Below are positions 55,598-64,000 of a stretch of DNA of 64,000 nucleotides, piece after piece. The stretch comes from Ceratorhiza oryzae-sativae (lineage: Eukaryota; Basidiomycota; Agaricomycetes; Cantharellales; Ceratobasidiaceae): positions 186,001 to 250,000 of the forward strand of contig JARWMV010000003.1 of the NCBI GenBank assembly GCA_030998015.1, in the 5' to 3' direction. Numbering within the stretch: position 1 is the stretch's first letter; each line of letters begins with the position of its first letter. A program made the position numbers and the translations under genes. Under the pieces are notes generated by a model. It searched no databases. It was not told where the DNA came from and worked only from the letters and a program-made list of their open reading frames with translations.

Positions 55598-56985
55598 TCT
55601 TTTACCAACTCATCGTCGGTTGTTTCTACATCCTCAACCACTGCCTCGTATCCTGACATCTTAGCTGAGGGGCATTTGGCTGCAATATGGCCCCGTCCTC
55701 CACAGTTATAGCAGGTGTTCGTCCCCTTTCCTTTTCCTGCGCTATCCAGATCCATTGCATCTGGATCCTTTGCCTTTGGGGCCGCCGGCGGATGGTTGTC
55801 CTTCTTTATGTCCTTGAAGGATTCTTGTATGTTGGCATTACTGCCATCGTAACGGACAGTTGGAACCATGAAGCCCTTTGCATTGGGGCCAATGGCTACA
55901 ATTTGACCTTTTACAGCCCTGCCATCTTTGATCTTGTAGATGCGTTCCCCATTCTTGAATTTCTCCTTTTGGGAGATGCTTTGGGGGTTATTTGTGGGCC
56001 TGCTAGTCGAAGCATTGTTGCTGTTGGACTTATTACCCCCATGAGATGTCCTCTTGCTACCGAAGGAAATGAGGTGGCGGTCAATTTCCAGGGCCCGCTG
56101 TGTGAGCTGGGCGAATGTCTTTGTGCAGGGATCATAGTTTTGGGCCACCATGCTATCTGTTACGTCTGACGACAGACCATCATAGAACTGATCACGCATG
56201 GCGGCATCATTGTAGTTGAGGCCTGTGGAATATAAGTTGAATAGGGTGAGGTAGTCCTGAACCGTCTTGGATTGTTTCAACTTCCGCCACTTGTCGCGGT
56301 TATTTTTGGTGCGGTTCAGATCCCCATATCGGGTAGTAAACTCTTGCCAGAACAAATTGGCATCATGAAGCCAGGGGATCGCAGTTCCAGGGTTGAGAAT
56401 TTCGAATTCTTCATACAAGTTAACCCATTCAGCTGCTGACCCTGTGAGATAAGAGGTGATGAAGGCGACCACTTGGTCAGCCGAGTGCCCACTCATGTTT
56501 GTATTGACGTATCGGGCACATGCAATTCTGAATGAGATGGCATCTTCCTGTTTTGTGCCATCAAATTTTTGAGGGGCGGCCATCTTAACCTTTGCGGTCC
56601 ACCCTCCAGAGGGAGCAGGTGCTGTTGGTTGTGATTGGACTGTACCAGTGGGAGCTAGTACTTGAGCAGTGCCTGAGCCGCCCAGGGAGGTATTGATTTG
56701 CGCTTCAATGTGCGTGATAGTAGTTTGGAGAATGGCTAACATTCCCACTAGGTTGTTGACATTGGTGGCTAGTCCGGCCACATCTGCATCTATTTTTGTC
56801 TGATTTGTGGTAAGTTTGGCCTCGAGTGAATCTGTGTAGGTTTTATTATTGTGTTCAACGTCCCCAATATCATTTTGGAGATTATTGGTTTGCTCTCGCA
56901 GTTCGTCCATTGATCGAAGCATATAGATGACCTTATCTTCATCAGACATATTCGCCCAAGCAGGGGCAGGGGCTGGCGATGCCAT
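55594..56985 (-). CDS. gag: Gag of Gypsy copy E
   Basis: 463 residues. N-terminal coiled coil (residues about 25-110), a Ser/Ala/Pro linker, capsid region from KMAAPQKFDGTKQEDAISF to about 320, a basic region with KEKFKNGERIYKIKDGR, and one CCHC knuckle CYNCGGRGHIAAKC at 425-438. Start at MASPAPAPAWANMS, which aligns with copies A and B. It is not fused to Pol: its TGA overlaps the Pol ATG. Confidence 0.93.
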   Translation of the reverse strand: MASPAPAPAWANMSDEDKVIYMLRSMDELREQTNNLQNDIGDVEHNNKTYTDSLEAKLTTNQTKIDADVAGLATNVNNLVGMLAILQTTITHIEAQINTSLGGSGTAQVLAPTGTVQSQPTAPAPSGGWTAKVKMAAPQKFDGTKQEDAISFRIACARYVNTNMSGHSADQVVAFITSYLTGSAAEWVNLYEEFEILNPGTAIPWLHDANLFWQEFTTRYGDLNRTKNNRDKWRKLKQSKTVQDYLTLFNLYSTGLNYNDAAMRDQFYDGLSSDVTDSMVAQNYDPCTKTFAQLTQRALEIDRHLISFGSKRTSHGGNKSNSNNASTSRPTNNPQSISQKEKFKNGERIYKIKDGRAVKGQIVAIGPNAKGFMVPTVRYDGSNANIQESFKDIKKDNHPPAAPKAKDPDAMDLDSAGKGKGTNTCYNCGGRGHIAAKCPSAKMSGYEAVVEDVETTDDELVKE

Positions 56986-57009
56986 TTCAGAAGGGACTCG
57001 AGTAGATTT

Positions 57010-57945
57010 TTAAAGGCGACGAAGACAGTAAGGAAGTACAGGGAATTGAGGGTTGTTTTGATAATACAGAATTTCTGTTCCCCTCACGAGTCTATAGATT
57101 TCAAAGTTCCTGATTCCCCCAAACCTCAACCAAGTATCGTCCAAGTCCCAGCTTTTGGTGTCCTGGCAACGATATGGACACTCCACCCTCTTTAGTTTAA
57201 TTTGGTCCCAAAGGAGTGCTTCCTTGGGAAGGATTGATTTGGGCTGCCGGAAGGGGTGCTTCTTCCTGAATTGGCGAGCCCGTGCCACTTAGAAAGGTGG
57301 GGTGAGGGAGGTCTGACGGTGTTGAGAAGACGGGGAAGGTGTACTCGTGGGGTTCAATTGTTTCTCAGACTATTGCTTCTAGTCTGAGATGGTCTTGGAG
57401 GAGGGATAGGTAGTCCTCCTGGTGTTCGCGCAAACGCTCGGTTAAGTATGCGCAACGGGCCTCGGCTTGATGAAGTTTTTCACGGGTTTCTTCGTACTTA
57501 TTCCAGTAGTAACGGTACCTGTCTTGGAAGTTTTCGATAGTGTTTAGCAGGTGACGAAGAAGCTGTTGGCCAAGGTTCTCCAGCTTATAGCTGGTTGCGG
57601 GGGATGGTGTAGTAATAAAGGAATTTGTCCTTCTTAGGACAATAGGGGCAGCGCGCGGGGAAGGTGGCTTTGTTTGGCCGACGGCAGATCTTGCACTCAG
57701 GGGCACCTGGCTCGGTGACGAAGGCTTGTTGGGCATGTCCGACTCTCTGGGGGCGGACTTTGATAATTACTACTCAGTTAAAATCGATGTGCCCTGCTTC
57801 TTCAAGGATACTTTCGACTGAGTTGAGGGTGAAGCAGTGGATCGACAGGTGTCCGAACCACCCACACAGACGGCAGCGCTGATCTTCTGTAAAAGGTTGT
57901 GCCACTTGAGGGCCGTGCGTTCCATCAGAGATGTACTCGAGCAAG
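57010..57945 (-). pseudogene. leader reading frame of copy E
   Basis: Knuckle CRLCGWFGHLSIHC, then TGA after HIDFN, then the Cys cluster ECKICRRPNKATFPARCPYC, then shifts into the helical frame (57365-57736, ending at TGA after LRLEAIV) and into the CPYRC segment (57010-57288). Even this youngest copy does not have one open frame here. Confidence 0.5.
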
Positions 57946-58254
57946 AGCAAGATAAAAGGAAAAATAGACCCTTTCCCGAGTCTATGGGAATAGGAAGGTG
58001 ACCTCCGTTGCTCAGCTACTTAAGGGCAATGAGCGACCCCACCTCTTGTTGACGAAAGAGATTAGAGAACCGAAGCTTGTTACGACGTGTGAGGGACCTG
58101 GCTATGCAAGGTTTCACAGAGGCGCGTATAGGGCAACGATATCTCGTGACTGTGGATAGGTGGAGTGGGATTGGGGAAGGCAATGAGGAGTTATCTCGAG
58201 ACGATGCCAACAGCATTCTGAACGTATCCCAGATGACACTGAGACTTACGATTG

Positions 58255-58269
58255 TCAAGAACTTGACCT
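58255..58269 (-). promoter_or_regulatory. primer-binding site of copy E
   Basis: AGGTCAAGTTCTTGA on the minus strand; complementary to LTR bases 58339-58353, 33 bases after the start of the TATA box (58379-58386). Confidence 0.68.
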
Positions 58270-58271
58270 GA

Positions 58272-58647
58272 TGTCGACGACAACAAGTCAGGCGGCGAGA
58301 AAAATAGTAAGAGAATAAAAGAACTTGTATTCGACGAGAGGTCAAGTTCTTGAGGAGTCCTCTGCGAACTTGACCTGGTTTATATACATAGTACGAGCCA
58401 CATCATAACAAACAAGTCTGTACAGTGAGTCACGACAGATAAGAGATAGAAGCAGTAGAAGCAACTGCGGAACTGCGGAATTTCACATCAGAGTTGAAAT
58501 ACATCTTGGTTGTTGGTCTGGAACATCCCCTGAGTCACATGACACAGATATACCATAAAAGGCAAGTATGTTTTGAAGATGATCTCATAAAATGTAGTAA
58601 ATCGAGAAAATATTATAGAGTGGATATATGCGTGTCAGTTCATGACA
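58272..58647 (-). repeat. 5' LTR of Gypsy copy E
   Basis: 376 bases with TATATAAA and the self-complementary RNA start region. Confidence 0.92.
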
Positions 58648-58885
58648 CCATACCTACTGCAGATTGTGCTTAAATAATACACCTGCAGCCACCACAGCCA
58701 CAGACATATACAAGGAGGATAAAGCAAGACTGGACACCTCAGCTTGCTTTATCTTGTCAACCACCATAGACCATAGCAAACACTGTAACTAGAACACTCA
58801 ATACATACCACCTAACACCAAACTGTCAACATAGCCACTACTTAAGTGCTTTGCAAGGAAGCATCCAGAGGGTCACAACACAATG

Positions 58886-60654
58886 GCAGCCTGGACTGAC
58901 TGTGCAGCCATTGACACAAGTCTCTCAATGAGAATGGACAGAAAGATGTTATACATAGGAGTAATATGGATGAGCACAGTGTTATATGCACAAGTTGGTA
59001 TATCTGGATATGCCTCTTTAAATAGAACAAACCAAATTAATTGATTGGTAAGGAACACCTTTGGATGCACTTGCAGAGTATATCCCTACCATGCCATCAG
59101 TTCAACCACCAGGGTGGTGTTGCCTTGCAGTTTTTTGGCACATACATGCAAATAGAACCAAAATCACATCAGTGATTATGCATTCAATCAGCAATCACCT
59201 TCCATAAAACCACTTTTGAAGACAATATAGTAATATACAGGTAGGAACACATTGCAATCAACACTTGTGAACCATGTCTACATTCCTGAATTTGTCTTCT
59301 GCTCAGCTAGTTCACAGACAAGTAATCTCTTTTGATATCTTTTGGCACTGACTCAGGTACCTAGAGGACAACACAGCCACTAACACTACCTGTCCCACAG
59401 TCCAGGTCAGCCAACACAACCAGAAAGAGGTACCAAATAAATCCAAATGAAGTTAAGTGCCCACTGCCTGTATGTAAGTGATGTTCCACTCTTGCACCTA
59501 CAGTATAAGGGGCAATGAGGGTTGGCACACTTTGCATGCTGGGCCTGTGTGTCATGTGTGGATATTGAGAGCCATTCATGGCACCAGAAAACAGCCTCTC
59601 AATCCTCTGTCACATGAGAATTTAGAGCTCCATAAATGCAATATCAGGTTGCAGGAGATGTTTGTAAGACAAACCCCAAGAATGAACTGAAGCTAACTGG
59701 CATGTATGAAGAAATAGCTACTGTAACTACATATGAACACAATGAAATACTGCCTGCTGCTGAATTTCAACCTTAGCAAAGTCTTCAATTTCAGTATTTG
59801 CCATAGTATGACCAAAAATAGAGATGATTCTGATCCAACCTGGGGAGCATTCAAGTGTTTGACCTGCAACAATTTCATGTTTGTAACTGTTTGAATACCT
59901 GTATTGGCAATTAGCATCAACTTGCTGTCATTGGCTGTTCTCCAGCCTTCTACACCATGGCTACACATCAATCCTTTTGAGCTGCTATCTAATAATCCAA
60001 AATGCCTTCAAAATTGTCTTCCTTGCCAAAATGGTGTAAAAGGAGAACAACAAAATGCCAAAAAGCTGCTCTAGCACAAGGAAGGTGTCAACTGCTAGGT
60101 ATACTGGGGAACATGAGTTATACACTGTATTTCTGCATACAATAGCTTAGTTGTCCGCCAATACTAACTGAGTCATATAGAGTAAAGAAGAAGCTTGCTG
60201 CCTACAAGTTTGCAATTCTAAAATCTTCAAGGAACTCATGGCGTGAAATCAAGTGCTTGCTGTTTGAAACTCCCAGCTACACTCTCAAAAATGCAACATC
60301 CTGAAGGTAGCTAAGCAAGGAAAGCAGAAAATAGCTTTATCTGCTAAGCACTACAAGACACTTCAATGCCAGCTTACCACACTTGTACTCAGATTAAACA
60401 CACAAAAAGATGCACAGGGCACAAATGCCACTACTGTAGGCAACTGAACTCAATGTCAGTCTGAGTCACGAGACCTTTCGACTTGACATTTGATTTTGAT
60501 CTGTCCAGTGTCCAAGGGAGGTTTGACGCAGGAGACAAATGTTACTATATATAGAAATAGACTAAAGGTCGCCTAACTACATATTCATAACGGAAATATG
60601 ACAAAACACTAATAAGTGAGCCAATCTTGCACTTGATAGCGAGAGCAAGGACGG
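58886..60654. other. CpG-poor sequence, nothing recognised
   Basis: Short open frames (for example 59693-59971 minus) without motifs. CpG content rises at about 60450, close to the 3' end of the Ulp1/DDE gene, so this point may mark an element boundary. Confidence 0.35.
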
Positions 60655-63600
60655 GTGGCCCGGCCAGATCAAGTAACTGAAAATGCACTACTACGAGTGG
60701 ATACATGCACAAAATCATCATCCGAATCATCAGAGTCCAGGTCAGGAATGCTCGTCAATGGCTGCACCACCTCCAATGCTGTGTTTGCAGCTAAAACTAC
60801 AGCAGTGACCTCATCGACTGTATGGTCAAGATCGCTCTCTACTTCCACCCATGATTCTTCGCCAGTGTCACCATCCGTTTCCTCAGCGTCAGCTTGATAT
60901 GACTGCTGTCCCGAGTTGCTAGTAGCCAACGAGGTCGAACCAGCCATGATTTTGGTGTACGCACTTGGATCGGTGGTAGAAAGACTCAAAATCGCCTGGC
61001 GTGCATCACAGCTTGTCAAGCTTTCATAAGAAAGGTTGAACTCTGTTTCGGGGACAGCGCATAATCAAAAAGCCTAGCATTTGTATTGCGTCACTTCTGG
61101 GCCTGTCCAATTATAAAAGATAAAACATACCTTAGTGACAATTTCCGGCTGGTTGATTGCGTGGAAACCTTGCAATATCCAATCGATGCTATGGTTGCGG
61201 AGGGTTGGGCGACTCTGGTCATTTATGACATCCTCGGGTGCGGTTCCATCAGATAAAGCTGCTAGAGTCTCAGCCACAACGTTGCTGTGAGCTGCCTGGC
61301 AAATCGCAAGCTTCAATATTCGCTGTAGCCCCACGTCGCACGCTTGAAATAGCCTGGTGCAGCCTCCGGGCACATACAAGATGATGATCCAGGGATAATT
61401 CTCGGCCATCCAACCATGAAATTTAGCTGAGTGGTGGACAGCCCAGCAATCAATCTGAAAGATACATCGCTGGCTTGGTGGAAGACCGTAGCACTCAATC
61501 TGAGTTCGAAAATATGGAGCAAGAATTTGGGAGACGAAATGCTGCATTGTTGTTTGAGTCGACCAGTATGTATCTGAGCCCGAGAAATCAAGCAAGAAAC
61601 CAAGCCTGAGAGCTTCAGAGTATCCTCAAGCTGTTGTAGTAGGTAAAGAACGTGCTGTCTTACCCTTGTAGACTGCCTGAAAGGGCAAAAATTCCCCAGA
61701 AAGCAAAGCGGCGACAAGGAGAGTAAAAGCACGTTTCTCCTCAAGACCTAGGATGTGTACCTGTCGCTCGCCTGAAGTGTTCCAAGTAGAGCTACCCCCA
61801 GCATTATAAACAACCTGTGTCTGGTTGGCGTTAACGATGCATGCAGCTGGGATGTCCTCATCACAGATAATGCAAGCGAAAAGCAAAAACGCATGCAGAA
61901 GGACGTTGTTGACATTTGAAGGGTATTTTTGGGCCGCACGAGTGGCCTTCCTAAGAGACCAGCCTAAGTTACGATGCAAGAAAGTACGCATAAACTGTCG
62001 AGAACACTGAAAAGTTCACCCAGATGCATCGCAGCGTGTAAATGCGTCAGGAATTGCATGCTGAATGACACCACACATGTATCCTCGAATAGTATCAACA
62101 TCCAACACAACCCCTGCCTTCCGGAGATTGGTCAGGTGGCTCATAATGCTGTGAACAACATCAGGATATCCTTGCTTTAAAATACAGACGATTAGTTTAT
62201 GAACACAACTAGGCAAAAGGATTACATACCAAAACACCTGTGCAACCAGTCCCTGTATGATTTGGGCGATCTCCAGCCTTGATAGATCGCATATGCGATT
62301 CAGTCCATCGTAGAACGTTGGTAAAGCAATGATCACACCACTGGCTGATGCGTTGTGGGTGTAATGAAGCGAACATTGTAGGATTAAGTAGCTGAAGTCG
62401 GTGGACAATTTCGCTTGGGGACCACAGATAGCCCACAGATAGAGCAGCGCGTTCAATTTGAGGCCAGATAAGAGGGTGCGTCCAATTAACTTGACGATTA
62501 CTAGTAGCACCAGAATCGGCAGTCTGAGCAAAATCCTCTGTGTTACGATCCAAGTGGTAGGCAGTGCTATAAGGTCGAGAGCGCAAAGCAACATTTTGAC
62601 GAGCAATATGCACATTGTCACCCTGTTTGTCATATGAGTATTTGTATAGTGAAGAGAAAGATTTAAAAGACGAACAGAGTTGCTGCTAGGTGCATGTATA
62701 ACTAGCTTTGGGAACAGTCGCTGCCGTAGTGTCTTCTTCTGAGCATGCTCCACACGTTTTCAATCCTGGTCTTGCTTGCATCGAGCCATTTTCTTCTTCT
62801 CAGCTGCTAATTTGAGTTGTTCTGCCACTTGCTCCCTCTCTTCCTGCCGCTCATGAAAATGGCAAGAGTCTTGAGCATCTCGTTCAGCACACAAGATGGG
62901 CTTGAATGGAAGTCGAGATTGGATGAGTTGTGGCTTCGAAATAGAATGGCAAGAGGGAGCTACTGTGTTGTTGTATGAACTTGAACTATAGATTGAGCTA
63001 TTGAGTGCAGTAGGGGCGTCCAGAGTTGAATCTATTGTCAAAGTGCTATTGACCAAGGGGGTATATGCGCTCTCAAAAACAATCTCGGATGAGGAGACTT
63101 TGCATTCGCCATCATCCAGATCATAATCAAGTCGACTCAAAGAACTTCCTGTTATCTATACAATATGGTGAGTACAACAATTCTCATGTACTATTCATAA
63201 CTCACATTGTATTCGCTTGCATGAACTAATGCAAGTGCCCAGCAAAGTCAGTGCAACTTGGCAGACTCCTGAGACCAAGGCTGAAATTGTTTCCCCCCTA
63301 GGGCGTAGTGTGCGATGGAGGACAATACTGCAACACCACAAGAGTGAGAATCCTGTTGGGCACCCAATAAAAATGGCCAAACTCCAGGGCAGAGAATGAG
63401 GTCACAATTGTATACTCCAGATATCCAAGCATTAATTGGGTTGATCACCAAGCTAGGAACATCGCTCATGTTTGGGCTCTTGCTATCGATATAAGTGTAC
63501 TGCCAAGTGACCAGGTTGACATATAAGAGTGCCCAGTGAGATGGTCGATGAACAGGAATCAAGAGCTCTTGAACAACGCTGTCAGCAATCAAGCCATCGA

Positions 63601-64000
63601 GAGGGAGAGGGCGGTGTTGTGATCCAGTTGAGCACTCAAAGCGAAGACGAAGAGATGGAAGAAAAAAGGAATGCAAAACTTGGATATGACTAGGACAGCT
63701 GGGATGTGCATTAACAAAGTCGCATCCAGCGTTGATATGATCATCTGAGAGCCAGGAGTCCATAATCAGTTCAGGGATATGGGACGAGCGAAAGGGATCA
63801 AGCGCAGAAACAACAGCATTGAGGGGAATAAAGTTGAGCTCTTTAAGTATTTCCTGTGCAAGCCAACCTGTCTCAACTCCAGGAGAAGCAATATGATGAA
63901 GGTGTGTCCAAGCTGAAGCCCATTCACAACAGTGGAAGGTCAGAGTACTGAGGGTTGGCCAAATATCCATTATCCACAATGGTAAATGTACAGTGCCCAA
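60655..64000 (-). pseudogene. Ulp1-type protease joined to a DDE_1 transposase, broken and partial
   Basis: Minus-strand gene running past the right edge. The first visible exon (64000-63206) is a C48/Ulp1-like protease: WLSDDHINAGCDFVN, RPSHWALLYVN (His), YTYIDS (Asp), AQQDSHSCG (Gln, Cys). A Ser-rich linker and basic coiled coil follow (REQVAEQLKLAAEKKKMARC), then a helical DNA-binding region (QRISQWCDHCFTNVL), then DDE_1: IVNANQTQVVY, QIDCWAVHHSAKF, RLFQACDVGLQRILK. An acidic tail (DLDSDDSDDDF) ends it. TGA codons at 63248, 62760, 62016, 61626 and 61064 interrupt it, each plausibly an old CGA. The first catalytic Asp is Asn (61824-61826). Introns have GT-AG borders. Confidence 0.75.

Larger units (their letters stand above)
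51707..58647 (-). mobile_element. Gypsy chromovirus copy E, Gag and Pol intact
   Basis: LTRs at 51707-52079 (373 bases) and 58272-58647 (376 bases), perfect target duplication CCATA (51702-51706, 58648-58652). Both main frames are complete with all key residues, and CpG content is the highest of the family. This is the best candidate for a recently active master copy. The accessory leader frame is still interrupted. Confidence 0.95.
51379..58880 (+). repeat. solo LTR of family 4 split by Gypsy copy E
   Basis: 51379-51706 plus 58653-58880 form a 556-base LTR, TGTTATGACC...GGTCACAACA, with target duplication CAATG (51374-51378, 58881-58885). It matches 46377-47057 but is strongly CpG-depleted and has only one copy of the internal unit. 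Confidence 0.9.

Noticed and set aside
55687..56169. Long open frame on the + strand across the gag of copy E (also at 32332, 45422 and 10304)
   Set aside because: Antisense shadow of the conserved Gag frame. It recurs in each copy only because Gag recurs, and shows no motif or splice structure.

Overview
This is nuclear DNA of a filamentous fungus, most likely an Agaricomycete. I would guess a Rhizoctonia/Ceratobasidium-like species, but that is inference. The evidence is many short GT-AG introns (about 45-60 bases), an intronless tRNA-Ile with a Pol III T-run, fungal VPS51 and ACL4 genes, a secreted protein with a CPL1-like end, and chromodomain Gypsy, hAT, Tc1 and DDE_1 elements of fungal type. 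Roughly four fifths of the window is transposable elements, many nested inside each other.

Layout. 386-4342 is a hAT element with perfect 19-base inverted ends and a 12-exon transposase broken by one stop. A tRNA-Ile(AAT) lies at 4752. 5.1-17.5 kb is CpG-poor repeat debris: a relic of a protease/transposase element, a 1.3-kb repeat ending in CCAGAATTCTGG-type arrays, and a Tc1 relic split by Gypsy copy A (7870-14765, target duplication GATAC). 17.5-22.4 kb is the only clear host island: an unidentified gene, VPS51, ACL4 and a Cys-rich secreted protein gene. 24.1-41.4 kb holds a Copia gag fragment, a 1.37-kb LTR, Gypsy fragment C, Gypsy copy B, a second copy of the CCAGAATTCTGG repeat, a hAT relic, and a Tc1 element (38010-40010) carrying a solo Gypsy LTR. 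41440-49063 is Gypsy copy D (GTACT), with a solo LTR of another family inside its gag. 49.1-50.9 kb is one LTR inside another. 51379-58880 is a solo LTR that contains Gypsy copy E (51707-58647, CCATA), whose Gag and Pol frames are both complete. 60.65-64 kb is a broken gene joining a Ulp1-type protease to a DDE_1 transposase; it runs off the right edge.

How the parts work. The Gypsy family is a chromovirus: Gag with a CCHC knuckle, then Pol with protease, RT, RNase H, integrase, GPY/F module and chromodomain. Three conserved features stand out. The primer-binding site matches the predicted 5' end of the element's own RNA rather than an obvious tRNA end, as in Tf1-type self-priming. Pol starts in an ATGA overlap with the gag stop. 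The long leader holds a zinc-knuckle reading frame spread over shifting frames. Comparing copies shows strong CpG decay: one ancestral CGA codon is CGA in one copy, TGA in another and CAA in a third, which points to CpG methylation and deamination (or a related CpG-directed process) silencing these elements.
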